Assembly (NCBI RefSeq): GCF_003265705.1
Contig: NW_020312817.1
Location: 34,920,548-34,984,547 of the forward strand
Reading direction: 5' to 3'
Source of the DNA: Callorhinus ursinus
Lineage: Eukaryota > Chordata > Mammalia > Carnivora > Otariidae
Length of the DNA: 64,000 nt
Shown in pieces: positions 1 through 11,810 of the stretch (its first letter is position 1; the number at the start of each line of letters is the position of its first letter). A program made the position numbers and the translations under genes. A model generated the notes under the pieces. The model was not told where the DNA came from and made no database searches. It saw nothing but the letters and a program-made list of their open reading frames with translations.

Positions 1-832
1 CTCGGGGATTGCAGCCTCGAGGCTGACGGCCAACATAGCCTTTCTCCAAAGATGCCAGTGTAATGCAAGGAGCCTGTGCACTCAGGATAAACCAAGTTAA
101 GTGAGGCTTCTAAGGTCCTTCAGACTATTTGGTTACAGACACTGGAATATCAGCCATGTTGCTGCCCCAGGGGCTTGAGGCCAGAGTAGGGTCTGGGGCA
201 GGAGGCTTTCCCTATCCTAAAGAGAAACAGAATGTCAGAAGCCTTTACAGTCTTGAGACTTCACCTCAAAACATACCTAAACAACCCCCAACCATCCCTT
301 TGTTTCCAAAAGACTGTGGGCAGAGGCTCTAGAAGATGTCTCTTGACCAGACATGATAACAAGACCCCAATGCACAGGAAATACTCAAACCATAGTGCAG
401 TGCCTTTTCCAAAACGGGGGCACACTCAGCTGTACCTTTCATCATGTAGAATATATGTGCATTGATGGAGGCCACCAGGTGCTAAGAGAGTGGCCAATAG
501 ACACTGAAATAGGGTAAGCCCATGTCATTTTCTCCATAGAATTCTTCCACTCTTGAGGAATGCATTCATGTTTGTGTAACCCAAGTACAATAGGGAACCC
601 TGTGTTGCTCAGAGTAAGCACAAAAACACAATAGAAGAAACAGCACTCCTGGAGAGAAATGTAATTTAAGTCAGTTAAAATATTTACTCAATCTCATGAG
701 AATAAGTCAAAGGGGTTAAGTATATTCTCAGTAGACAAACTAAATTCTCTTTTTTCCATTCACAGCTACCCCATTTTTTTCGCTCTTCACTCTCCCCAAA
801 CTCAACCCACACCCCTCCCCTACCCCCCACAC

Positions 833-837
<5 letters not shown>
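1..837. other. Unique intergenic DNA, nothing recognised
   Basis: No gene or repeat recognised; the short open frames overlap in several frames and look like chance. Confidence 0.6.

Positions 838-902
<65 letters not shown>
838..902. repeat. (TC)n(AC)n microsatellite
   Basis: About 12 TC units (838-862) pass directly into about 20 AC units (863-902). Confidence 0.98.
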
Positions 903-903
<1 letters not shown>

Positions 904-1499
904 CTCTTGATGCTTTTGCTCTTTCCCTGCCTCCCTGGATCTTTTCTCCATTTCCAACATAAGGGTTTCTGGCTTGCTCAGGTGGCTTCCAAGTCTTCGC
1001 TCTTTCTGGTTATTATTCTGATGAGTGCAGGAGCAGAGAGCTGAGCTGGAATCTTAGGCAGTAGTAGGTAAAGCTATACTCTTGTGGAGATATTGCATGA
1101 TCCTATACCTCTCCTCCATGTCTCTTTTCAGCCCCCAGAAGGTGATCCCAACATCCACATCCGTCAGCATTTTATTTCTAGGGGAAAAGAGAATGAGATG
1201 GGGAGAAAGGAATAAAAGGAATCAGAACATGTCTGGGGAAGGAAAGAGGCAGAGGTTATTTGATCTCTCTATACTTGGATGCTGACCCTGAACAGCATCT
1301 AGATTATCAGTGGATTCTGAGACATTCCTATATTAGCCCAATGGCTAGCAAAACAAGAAAGCCAGCCACAGCCAACAAGGGGTTAAGGCACAAAGTTAAA
1401 ATAGAGAGGATTCTCTGGGCTTCTGGACCTGATTTGAAACGTTCAGTGTGAAGGCAAGTGCTGGGGAAAGAGAGAAAACATGGAGTTGTGTTTTGGATG
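903..1499. other. Unique intergenic DNA, nothing recognised
   Basis: No repeat or gene recognised. Confidence 0.55.
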
Positions 1500-1530
1500 A
1501 TTTGTTTTTTGTTTTTTGTTTTTTGTTTTT
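1500..1530. repeat. T6G-type simple repeat
   Basis: Four units of T5-6 plus G. Confidence 0.9.
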
Positions 1531-1900
1531 CTGATTACAGAAGTCATATACGTTCAATGTAGAAAACCAGAAAAATACAAGAAGGGATTAAAAAAAAACA
1601 ATACTTGTGATCCCACCAGATATAACAAGTAATAACATGTTAGTTCACCTTTCCAGGTGTTTAGTTCACCAGGCTGTTTCAATGCCTAAATATTCTTTTT
1701 AATCCAATTATAAAAACAGTGTAATGCTTTTTTTGGAATTTTTTCTCATGTAACAATATATCATAAATATCTTCCCAAGTCATTAAATATTCTTCAACAA
1801 TGTGATTTGTTAAAGCTATTTATGGTTTTGTGCTATGAATGTGCCATATAGATCTAACCAGTTTTATGTGGAAGAGACTTTAGGCTGTTTCTGAGCATGG
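1531..1900. repeat. Ancient LINE-like (L1M-type) fragment
   Basis: GATTACAGAAGTCATATACG through CATAAATATCTTCCCAAGTC and GTGCCATATAGATCTAACCAG in part resemble the widespread old L1 3' segment also present at 11.8, 29.9, 38.0 and 39.5 kb. Confidence 0.45.
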
Positions 1901-3149
1901 AATTTTAATTGTGGCAAGGTTATCTTGCACAACCCCTGTTTTCAGGCATGCTGACATCCATCCCTACAAGCAGATAAGGATCCCTTTAAAATCCTATACC
2001 CAAGAGAACCTTGTCATGGCAAAAGTAACTCTTTACAAGCATTCAGGTGTCCTTGTGTTCTTCAGAGAAAGCCTGGCATGAGGCTTTGAGCAACCTTACC
2101 TCTACCAGCCAACACTAGACCATTCTTGAGCAGATGGAGAGAAAACATTTGTCATTCTGTCAGGAAGTTAGCCTAAATCCTTCAATGCATTTGTACTAGT
2201 CCCAAACTGGATATTATAGAAAAAAAGATGTGATTTCTGCCTTTCAGAAACTTGTCGTCTTCTTGGGTTGATAAACATACAATAATGAAAGAGTTAGGTA
2301 GAAACCCAAGACTGTGTATGACTAAATGCTAACTCTGGTTCAAATCACAAGGGCTTTAGGAGGTGAGGAAAGTATAGGCTCAATGTGGACTTGGGTGATT
2401 TGAGAAAGGTCCACAGTGGAGATGAAGCTTGGAGGTGGAATGGACAAGGAGCATTCCACACCGAGGGGCCACTGCACCAGAGGCACAGAGATGAAGCACA
2501 GGAAGCCAGCTGGTGCAGCTGGCTGCGGCTGAGGGAGAAAAGTCCAGTCAGATCAGATAATTCACGTGTGGGGCACATAAGCAGAGAGCCAAAAAGCTTC
2601 TGTAGGTATTTCCCCTTACACTGCCAGTGTTACACCAAGAAAGGAAACGTTAAATCAAACAAATTCAAGCCGGGTTTTGTTTTTGTTTTTGTTTTGTTAG
2701 TGGTGGAGATGATTCATAAACAGAACTTCTCAAAGCCTTTAATATGCCGATGTATGTGGCAGAGTCAAGAGAGGGGAATCGGATTTCCCGAGAGTCTCTA
2801 ACCATAGAACAGTTTTTGTCATGGAACATCTATCTCCTCTGGTGTTCCATGAAGCACAATTAGGGGCTAGTGAGCCACTGAAGACGTATGAGCTGGAAAG
2901 CAACACATGGGGGGAAAACAAAGTTCTGGAAGACCCATCTCATGGTAGAACATAAGGTGAACAGGAGAGAAGAGTCTGGATTCAGACAATACAATTAGAT
3001 GGTTGAATCAAGATTCAATGTAAGCAGAGGGGGGGTTGAAGAATACTGGGGCAAAGAATGGAGCACGAAACATTGATTGTATGCAAAGTCTTTTGTTGGA
3101 TCCTGGGGAGATATAGAAGGTCGGAGTGCCTGGGTCTTATAGGAGTTTG
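1901..3149. other. Intergenic DNA, possible old repeat remains
   Basis: Around 2270-2520 the text (GGAGCATTCCACACCGAGGG, CAGAGGCACAGAGATGAAGC) hints at an old LINE or LTR relic. The rest shows nothing I recognise. TTTTTG units at 2677-2696. Confidence 0.4.
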
Positions 3150-3420
3150 AATGAGTATTAATCAGGATTTTGATTACAAGGGACAGGAACCAACTTGGGC
3201 CAGCTTAAGGAAAAGGGGGGTATTCTTAGGGAAATGGAAATGCTTCACGAAGAACCAGATCCATGTACTGGAAATCTGATAAAAATTTCCCTATCTGGTC
3301 TCAGCTTCTCTGTGTGTCTGCTTCATGTTCTTTATATTCTGTCTCTCTCCTCTCCTCCCATCCTCTCTCCTTTCTCTCATTTGTTTGTGGACAAAAATGG
3401 CTTTCCTACCTGAGTTTGCA
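3150..3420. repeat. Possible ancient interspersed repeat
   Basis: CAAGGGACAGGAACCAACTT then GGGCCAGCTTAAGGAAAAG resembles a common mammalian repeat motif, also seen diverged at 44.2 kb (CAACAGAAACCCACTCTGGC). Family not named; a CT-rich stretch follows. Confidence 0.35.
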
Positions 3421-3840
3421 TGTTATACAAACTTTGCGTATAATGGTTCCAGACACACAGGAAATTAACTCTCCATCCCTCCTCCCCAGTTTGGGATTTG
3501 CAACAGAAAGAATCTTGTTGACCCAGCTTGGGACTCACCACTCTAACCAGGAGGACTGGTTTTAAAATAGAAACATGGTTGCAGGAGACTTACCCAGTAT
3601 GGAGAGAATTAGTGTGGAGGCCACTTACCAGGGAAAGGTGTCAGCTGTGCGGTGATACTGTGACCTTCAGTTGAAGTATACTTCCGGAAGAGGTGAGCAG
3701 GAACAAGGCTACCATTGAATGGATGGACGACTATGAAGCTTTGAAGCAGCTTCAATAAAGAAGGCATGTCCCTGTCCCTTTCCCAAACTCCTTCAGTTCC
3801 CAAGTCCTGAAGGAATCTAAGGATGCGGGAAGCTGGGGAC
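3421..3840. other. Unique intergenic DNA, nothing recognised
   Basis: No gene or repeat recognised. Confidence 0.5.
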
Positions 3841-4012
3841 CACAGTGGTTAAGAGCATGTGTTTGGGGTTAAATTGTCTGTATTTTGGATCCTGGCCCTG
3901 AGGACTTGAGCAAGTCGTGTAACCTGCCTGAGCCTCAGGTTTCTCCCCTATAGAATGGGTATCACGGGAATTGAATACTTGATGTGTGTAAAGTGCTTAG
4001 CCTAATACCCTC
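3841..4012 (+). repeat. MIR
   Basis: CACAGTGGTTAAGAGCATGT, then GACTTGAGCAAGTCGTGTAA and CCTGAGCCTCAGGTTTCTCC: a standard MIR head and core. Confidence 0.8.
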
Positions 4013-5734
4013 AGTGATGTAAGCAACATAATTTTTTAATGAAAACTAACTGATTGGGGCTGAAATTTCTATCAAGAAATCCAAATATCTTTGATAAACT
4101 GGGAAAGGAAAGATGAATTGGCATGGGCAAGTGGGTCTGCTTGGTTCTCCAGATAGCCCCATGTCCACGGCCTCTGGGATGGGGGGTTGAGGGAGAATAA
4201 TAAGCCACAGAGATCTTATGGCGCCAATGGGGACTTCAGAGGTCACAGGTCATTTGGGCCAGTCACACTTCCTTTTGTTCCTAGAGATTTAATATTTAAC
4301 TGCCTATTAAATGATTATGATTTGGAGGAGAGAAGACAAGAAGAGGAATTGCTTTCATCTGGCCCTCTTTAAATAACCCGGGTACAACATCTTTTAAACA
4401 CAAAGGAGACCATGTGCAAAACATTAGTTAAACTCAGATATAAATCTAGTCTTTGACCAGTCCAGAGCTAATCAATATGCTTTCCTACTCTCTTTGAACT
4501 TTGAGTTTGCTGGCAACAACAAAAATCCCAAACCCCATCCAAAACCATCGACCAGACAGCCCCGCTCCTCTGCTCCCCTCCCGTGTGTCCCGTCTTGTTG
4601 ACAGAGCTTCTCCCGTTACCACATTCATTCCAGTGGTGATTCAAATTCTTCTGGAGAAATGGATTTGAAAGACAGAAAATTGCTCTTGTAATCAGTAAAT
4701 AGGGAATCCTGGACAAGGAATACAGAGCCATGAGTATGGATTCACTCTTCACTTTCACAGATGTATTTTTCTCCATTATTTTCATTGAAAATTACGACGA
4801 GCTTATTTAAATAGCAAGGTAAACGGAGATGGAAAATTACCCATGATAAGAATTTCGATGAAAATATAGACTGGCCTGGTTTCAAGCACATCAAGGACAC
4901 TTGGTTTAAATGGCAAATTCACATATATTTGAAATATGTTTGTTTAAATGTGTCAGTTTTAGGCCTACTAAAGTACTCCGTTGCTTTCCAAAAATCAAGA
5001 ATTTGCTTTGAAAAAAATCGTGCAGTTTGATGTACAAAGCAGAGGGGGAAGAAAGTAAGTAGTGGGCGAGAAAGACCCACCCAAGGGCTACAGCCAGCTT
5101 CCCTAGGAAGATTCATGACCAGGACTCAACATGGTCCTGCAATTCATTCCAGCAGAGTTTACTCTAACTCTAAATCAAGCAGCAACTGCTGCTGTTACCA
5201 GAACTGTCTTTGTCTCAAAAAGAGGAAAATTCAGGATATGCAATATAATCCTCCAACTATCTAAGAGAGAAACCAGCCCATTTGTCATAAGAACTGAAAA
5301 CATCAACTCTGTAGTATGCTACACATTCAAGTTTCATACCTCAATATTATATATCTTTTGTTAAAAAAAAAAAGCAGGGGGAGAGGAGCATACACAGGGG
5401 TGGTCGGATGCATCAATGATAAAGTGGCTTGAGTTGGTTAATTATAACATACAAAAACCATTCTACCTATTGCAGATCCTTTTCAGAAAAAGATAAGAAA
5501 ATTCAATCGACAACATTTTGAAAACCTTCTGAGATACTCACAACAAATGCATCCTTGCTCTTACCAGATGTATAAACATTTAGGTAATGCAGGGGTTTCA
5601 TAACTGGGAGCATGTCATCAAATGCAGTGCTAATACTTAGTTCCTCCCTTTGACTTGAATGACGTCTTCCCTATTAGGATCATTATTGCTTCATAGTGTA
5701 GCAGGGATGAAAGGACTTTGAAAGGTCATTTGCC
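4013..5734. other. Unique intergenic DNA, nothing recognised
   Basis: AT-rich in the middle. A 12-A run at about 5362-5373 has no SINE body next to it. Confidence 0.5.
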
Positions 5735-5874
5735 TTGCAGCCCAGCTAGCAGCATTGGCGTTCCCAGGGAGAAGCTGGTTAGAAATGCAGAATCTTGGGC
5801 CCGCCCCTGTCTTACTGACTCAGAATCCGTATTTTGACAGGGCCACCAGGTGATTCATATGCACGTTGGGTGTT
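5735..5874. repeat. MER5A-like DNA transposon
   Basis: GTTAGAAATGCAGAATCTTG, GACTCAGAATCCGTATTTTG and ACCAGGTGATTCATATGCAC are MER5A text in order. Ends are decayed. Confidence 0.65.
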
Positions 5875-5898
5875 AAAATAGGCTACTGTCAAAAAAAA

Positions 5899-5929
<31 letters not shown>

Positions 5930-5943
5930 AATAGGCTACTGTC
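5875..5943 (+). mobile_element. Tail-only retro-insertion (AAAT tail between duplications)
   Basis: AAAATAGGCTACTGTC is perfect at 5875-5890 and 5928-5943. Between them there are only 37 bases of A and AAAT units, the usual 3' tail of a CAN SINE, with no body. The site reads TT/AAAA, the L1 endonuclease target. This is best read as a SINE insertion cut off inside its tail. Confidence 0.75.
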
Positions 5944-6547
5944 GGTCATTCCCTTGCCTCTGAGCAAACTGGACACAGTGGACAGACTGGTCTCATTCAG
6001 CCAATTTCAGGTCCTTTACAGTTTGTCCTATTTGAGTTATTGAGAGGAAAGGGGAAATATACTCATTTAGGGAAGCCTTGCATAGCATAACAAAGCAACT
6101 TTTTCAGGACATTCAAGTGCCTCTTCTTGGAAGCCCTGCAGATGAAGTCAAAAGAAGGAGAGGCAGAAAATGGAATGGGTTCAAGTAACAACCTCTAATA
6201 AAGTAAGGGAGTTCAGAAGCTGAGTCTGTAAGGGATGGGAGGAGCAATTTCATCAAACTACCAGTTCCAAAATTGTCTCTGCACCATGGGTGATTTATAG
6301 CCCTGGAAGTTTAAAGGCTTGAGTCTCTCGTAGTAATCTTTATCTAGTACTTCCTTGCAGCTTAAAATGAAGGCTCTGGAACTACCAAAAGGAATCTATC
6401 TGATGATTTGTACACTCATTCTGTAGCTATCCTGCAGGTTTCAGATTTGTAACTGGCTGGAATCCAGAAAACAGAAAATCTGTGGGTTAATGGTAGCCCA
6501 ACCACTAAGCCAAAGGCTGAAGACTTAGGATAGTTAAATATGTGAAC
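5944..6547. other. Unique intergenic DNA, nothing recognised
   Basis: No gene or repeat recognised up to the MER5 left end. Confidence 0.5.
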
Positions 6548-6592
6548 CAGTGGTCCTCAAACTTAGCTGTACATTAGTCACCTGGATTACAT
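6548..6592. repeat. MER5-type DNA transposon, left end
   Basis: CAGTGGTCCTCAAACTTAGC is a MER5 (hAT-Charlie) terminal inverted repeat with adjoining sequence. Its partner end is at 10196-10306, 3.6 kb away beyond the L1. Confidence 0.65.
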
Positions 6593-7394
6593 TTTTTTAA
6601 ACAGCTTTCTTGAGGTGTAAATAACATACAATAAGCTGCATATGCTTAAAATGTGTAATTGGGTAAATTTTGATATATGTTATTTACCTGTCACCACACT
6701 CAAGCTAATCACCCCTAAAATTGCTTGTGCCCCTTCGTAATCCCTCCCCCCGTCCTGCAACAACTTGCTTTTCTGCCACTATACATGAGTTTGCATTTTC
6801 TAGAATTTTACATAAATGGAACCCTGCTTTTATCTTTTCTTTTTTGGTCTGCCTTCATTCATGCAGCATAATTATTATGAGATTGATCCATGTTGTTGCA
6901 TATTTTAATAGTGAGACCTTTTTATTGCTGAGTAATATTCCATTGTATGGATGTACTACATTTTGTTTAACCATTCACCACTCAAGGACATTTGGGTTGC
7001 TTCCAGTTTTAAACAGTTATGAATGGCACTGCTATAAACTTTAATGTAGAGGTATGAATATATAAGTTTTTACTTCTCCAGGCAAATGCCTAGAAGTAGG
7101 TGTGGCAAGCATACATTTAACTTTAAAATAAGCTGCCAAACTGTTTCTCACAGTGGTTCTACCATTTTACTTGTCTGCTAGAAATGTGTAAGAACTCCCG
7201 TTTTTCCACATCCTCTCCTGCAGTTGATACTGTCAGCATTTTTTATTTTTGCCATTCTAATAGATATGTAATGGTATCTCCATTATGGTATTAGTTTACA
7301 CTTCCCTAACGACTACTGATGTTCAGAATCTTTTCACATGTATATTTTTCATCCGTATTTCTTCTTTGGTGGGGTCTTTCAAGTCTTTTCCTCA

Positions 7395-7488
7395 TTTTTT
7401 TTAACTATGCTTCACCCAATGTGGGGCTTGAACTCACGACCCGGAGATTAAGAATCGCATGCTCTACTGACTGAGCCAGCCATGCCCC
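7395..7488 (-). repeat. Old short CAN SINE
   Basis: Reversed tRNA-like head with GGGGCTTGAACTCACGACCC and TGACTGAGCCAGCCATGCCCC at the right end. It is the short, older variant without the CT-rich body. It lies inside the old L1. Confidence 0.75.
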
Positions 7489-7550
7489 TCCTCATTTTTT
7501 ATAATACGTTTTGTTTTGTTTACTTAATTGTTGAGTTTTAAGAGTTCTTT

Positions 7551-7570
7551 ATATATATATATATATATAT
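7551..7570. repeat. (TA)n microsatellite
   Basis: About ten TA units inside the old L1, just left of the reversed half-SINE. Confidence 0.95.
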
Positions 7571-7632
7571 TTTTTTTTTTTTAAGATTTTATTTATGTAT
7601 TTGACAGAGAGAGACACCGTGAGAGAGGGAAT
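7571..7632 (-). repeat. CAN SINE tail half in minus orientation
   Basis: Poly-T then AAGATTTTATTTATGTATTT and a GAGAGAGACACC body: the 3' half of a SINE on the minus strand. It stops abruptly where a plus-strand SINE begins. Confidence 0.8.
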
Positions 7633-7838
7633 GCAAGCCACCGTGGCTCAGTCGTTAAGCATCTGCCTTCGGCTCAGGTCATGATCCCAGGGTCCTGGGG
7701 TGGAGCCCTGCCTCGAGCTCCCTGCTCCGCGGGAAGCCTGCTTCTCCCTCTCCTGCTCCCCCTGCTTATGTTCCCTCTCTCGCTGTGTCTTTCTCTGTCA
7801 AATAAATAAATAAAATTTAAAAAAATAATAATAATTTT
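7633..7838 (+). repeat. CAN SINE, head slightly truncated
   Basis: Starts within the head (CACCGTGGCTCAGTCGTTAA) and lacks the first dozen bases. The body and the AAATAAATAAATAAAATTT tail are complete. It is joined directly to the minus-strand half-SINE at its left. Confidence 0.85.
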
Positions 7839-8689
7839 AGAATAAGTTTGTTAATTTCTGGATTTAAAAAGCCTAGTAGATTTTGATTGAGATTGCATTG
7901 AATCTATAGATCTATTTGGGGAGAACTTATCTTAGCAATATTGATTCTTCCATATCCATATATTTAGGTCTTCTTTTATTCTTCTTAGCAGTGTTTGTTC
8001 AGTGTACAGGTTTTATGCTTCTTTTGTGAAGTTTGTTTCTAAGTATTTGATATGTTTATGCTCTCATAAATGCTAATATTTATATAATTTCAAATTCCCA
8101 CTGTTTCTTGAAACTGTTTAGACATACAGTTGATTTTTAGTATTGATCTTGTATCCTGCAGCCTCACTAAACTCACCTAGTAGTTCTATAGCTTTTTTGT
8201 ACATTCCATAGAATTTTCTACATAGATAATTATTTTACCTGATAGTAAAGACAGTTTACTTCTTCTTGTCCAATCAGGATTCCTTTTATTTTTTTTCCTT
8301 GTCTTATTACACTAGCTAGAAGCAGTACAATGTTAAATAGAAGTAATGACAGTGGACAAGCCTTCTTTGTTCCAGCTTTTAGAGGAAAAGCAGTCAGTCT
8401 TTCCCATTAAGTATAATGTTAGCTTTATGTTTTTCACAGATGTTCTTTCTCAAGTTGAGAAGTTCCTTACTTTGCTGAGAGTTGCTTTTTTAAAAATCAG
8501 AAATGGAGCTTAGATTCTGTCAAATCCTTTTTCTGGTTCTATTGAGGTACTCCTATGGTTTTTCTTTTAATTGTATACAACTATAAGATTTTCATATGTT
8601 AATATGGTAAATTGATTTTAAAATGTCAAACCATCCTTGCATTCCTGGGGTAACTCCCCCCCACCCGATTATTGTCTATTCTTTTTTGT

Positions 8690-8924
8690 ATGTTTTTAGA
8701 TTCTTTTTTTTTTTTAAAGATTATTTATTTATTTATTTTTGAGAGAGAGAGAGAATGAGAGAGAGAGAAAGCACATGGGGGGGAGGGTCAGAGGGAGAAG
8801 CAGACTCCCCGCTGCGCAGGGAGCCCGATGCGGGACTCGATCCAGGGACTCCAGGATCATGACCCGAGCCGAAGGCAGTCGCCCAACCAACTGAGCCACC
8901 CAGGCGCCCATGTTTTTAGATTCT
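8690..8924 (-). repeat. CAN SINE with 15-bp target-site duplication
   Basis: SINE body 8705-8909, reversed, from T-tail to CAGGCGCCC. ATGTTTTTAGATTCT is present on both sides (8690-8704 and 8910-8924). Inserted into the old L1. Confidence 0.93.
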
Positions 8925-10195
8925 ATTTGCTAAAATTTGCTTAAGAATTTTTGCATCTGTACTAATGAGGAATTTTGGTTTCTAGTTTTCTTGTGATACT
9001 GTTGTCTGGTTTTGGTGTCAGAGTAATGCTGGTCTCATAGAATGAGTTGGGATATAGTCCCTCCTCTTCAATTTACTTACAGTGTTTATATATAGAATAA
9101 GCATGATTTCTTCCTTAAATATTTGATAGAATTCACCATCTGGGACTGAAGTTTTCTCTGTGGAGAGATTTTTAACCACTAATTCTATTTATTTGATAAA
9201 TATAGAACTATCCAGGTGATCTATTTCTTCATGAATAAGCGATAGTAATTTGCATTTGCCAAAGATTTTTTCCATCTTCTCCAAGTTGATAAAATTTATT
9301 GGCATAGAGTTGTTCTTAATATTTTCTTATAATACTTTTAATATTTGAATTAATATTAAAATATCTATAATGATATCACCTCTCTCATTTCTGATACTAG
9401 TAATTTATATCCTTTCTCCTTTTCCTGATAAACCTGGCCACAGGTCTATCAATTTGATTGATCTTCCCAAAGAAACAGCTTTCAGTTTCATTGATGTTTT
9501 TCTCTATTGTTTTTGTTTTCTATTTTGCTGACTTCTTCATACTTAATTATTTACATTTTTCTGCATAGTATAGGTTTAATTTGTTCTTTTTCTAGTTGCT
9601 TAAGGTGGAATCTAAGATCATTAGTTTGAGACCTCCCTTCTTTTCTAATGTAAGTGTTTAGTGTGTTAAATTTCCCTGTAAATCTATGTTTTGGCTGAAT
9701 CTTACAAATTTTGGTAAGTTGTGTTTCCATTTAGTTCCAAATATCTCCTAATTTCCCTTCTGAGTTCTTCTTTGACCCATGGATTACTTAGAATTGTGTA
9801 AATTTGTTCCCAAATATTTGGATATTTCCCAGATATCTTTTTGTTATTACCAGGTTTTGCCTCAGATTAATTCCACTGTGGTCAAAGAGCACATTTTGTC
9901 TTATTTGAATATTTTTAAATTTCTTAAGGCTTACCTTACAGCTTAGAATATGGTCTATCTTGGAAAATTTTCTGTGTGCACATGAAAAGAATGTGTATTC
10001 TGATGTTGTTAAGTGGAATGTTCTTAAAATGTCAAGTAAGTCAAATTGGTTGATAGATTATTCAAGTCTCTCATATCCTTAATGATTTTCTGTCTACTTG
10101 TTCTATCAACTATTGAGACAAGAGTATTAAAACATTTATTATAATTGTGGACTTGTTTCTTTCTCTTCTACGCTTATAAATATTTCACTGGCAAG

Positions 10196-10306
10196 TCCAC
10201 ATATGATACCAGTTAATTCAGAATCTCCGGGAGTGTGATTCAGGCATCAGTTGTTTTTTTAAACCTCTGAATGATTCCAGTGTGCCACCAACTTTGAGAA
10301 CCACTG
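10196..10306. repeat. MER5-type DNA transposon, right part
   Basis: Ends with ACTTTGAGAACCACTG, the inverted counterpart of the left end at 6548. The text AATTCAGAATCTCCGGGAG is typical of the family. Together the two halves make one short element split by L1. Confidence 0.65.
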
Positions 10307-10334
10307 CCTTATGCAGTCCACATTATGGATTCAG

Positions 10335-10730
10335 TAGATTCTCAAATGCATTGTCTTATTTCATACCTTTGAGGTAGGCATTATTCATTCCCATTTTGAA
10401 AATGAAATTAAGCCAGGGCACTTGAGTAGCTGAGTCAGTTAAACATCGGACTCTTGATTTCAGCTCAGGTCATGATCTCTCAGTCATGGGATGGAGGCCC
10501 ACATCAGGCTCCGTGCTGAGCCTGGAGCCTGCTTGGGAATCTCTCCTTACCCTCTGCCCCACCCTCCTGCTCACACTCCCTTGTGCCTGCGCTCTTGCTC
10601 TCTCTAAAAATAACAATAACAAAAAAATTAAATTAAGTCTTGGATACTTGTCCAAGATGACACAATTGATCAGAGAGTCTAGCTGGGATTTAAACCCAGG
10701 TTTTCTAACTTAAAGTTGATCACTTTGAGC
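10335..10730 (+). repeat. MIR, split by a SINE
   Basis: The left piece (to 10412) has the count-and-location text of MIR (TTTGAGGTAGGCATTATTCA). The right piece (from 10638) has GATTTAAACCCAGGTTTTCT. The CAN SINE at 10413-10628 lies between. Confidence 0.7.
10413..10628 (+). repeat. Older CAN SINE
   Basis: Diverged head (GGGCACTTGAGTAGCTGAGT), then CTCTTGATTTCAGCTCAGGT and a CT-rich body. The 'CTCTTGATTTCAG' text marks an older subfamily. It splits a MIR; GAAATTAAG-like repeats flank it. Confidence 0.8.
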
Positions 10731-11810
10731 TACTTGTATTTTGTTCTGTGAGGTAGGTTTATTGACTTGAATTCTATCTGTATTTCTATTCTGTCCCTCT
10801 AATACACTCTTCTGGGCTGTGGGCAGCAGCCGTGTCTAACCCAAAGCTTATAATTTGCACTGGACCTACCACAGTGTCTGTACTCTGGAGATGATTCTAA
10901 GGTTTCTCTTTTTCCTCTTGAAATATCTAAGTATCTGGGGTCATCTGACCACAAAGTAGTCATCAATCTGCCTTTTTCATGGTCCATCCACAACCTAAGG
11001 TTTAAACCAGGCTGTAATTAACCCTGACATACAGGCTCATCTCCAAAAACCTTCTCAGGCTGCAGACTATCAGCCTGCTTCACTCCATTAATATATGACA
11101 TTGGCAACCAGGGACCAAATTTTGCCCCAAGCCACCCATATAAGTTTGGGGCAAGATTATGAAGGAAGAGCAGGTTGGAGTGGATGCATCTCCTATGTGT
11201 AAAGGCTGTCTGTTTGAGTGCTTCCAAGTGCCAGTACACTATGATTAATTATGTTGGCCAAGGATTAATATTTAATATCAGGAATGATTTGAATCATTCC
11301 TCCAGGTGAGTTGCTCAGCTGCCCCCAAGGAAAGGATCAATCAATCAAAAAAAAAAAAAAAAGACCATTAATGCTTTAGAGACAATGTGCATTCCAGAGA
11401 GATAAAGAGAAAGACTAATGAGATAGACAAGGACTAAAGCTCTTTGGTGTGCTTTCTCTCTCTTGTTCAAGGTATGTCAGCTTTAGTATAGACTAATGAG
11501 TCAATGTGAGTTTGTTCCTTCTCCTAAATATTCAACTATGCAAATCCTTTTCCCCAAACTGCCTTCTTGGACCTATGTTCTATATCTGTTATCTTCAGAT
11601 CCCCTTACCTGACTTCTCTCGTTATCAATAAGTCACATTCTGAGTTCAAGACTTGGTAGTTGCTAATGTGACTTTTTCTATGTTCTGAGTGTTTTCTTCA
11701 TTATTGCCCAAAGTAAAAGACAACCACAACAAGTGAAGGAGCTTGGGTATTTTTTTTTTAAAAGGATTATTTGTTACCCAAACAAGTCTACAATATTAAA
11801 GATATTTAAA
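10731..11810. other. Unique intergenic DNA, nothing recognised
   Basis: Two short minus-strand open frames lack any protein likeness. A-runs at 11349-11363. Confidence 0.5.

Larger units (their letters stand above)
6596..10195 (-). mobile_element. Old L1 (L1M type), 3' part of ORF2 and 3' UTR, SINE-interrupted
   Basis: Minus-strand L1 sequence is recognisable throughout, for example the ORF2 3' region around 6850-6960 and reverse-transcriptase-region text at 7840-10150. It is decayed by many stops and indels. SINEs interrupt it at 7395-7838 and 8705-8909. It was inserted into a MER5-type element, whose halves flank it. No ORF survives. Confidence 0.75.

Noticed and set aside
684..899. Minus-strand frame encoding Cys-Val and Arg-Glu repeats
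   Set aside because: Translation of the TC/AC microsatellite.
8729..8911. Recurring MGAWVAQLVxRLPSAQVMIL frames as a protein family
   Set aside because: The recurring peptide is the translation of CAN SINE heads in several copies, not a protein.
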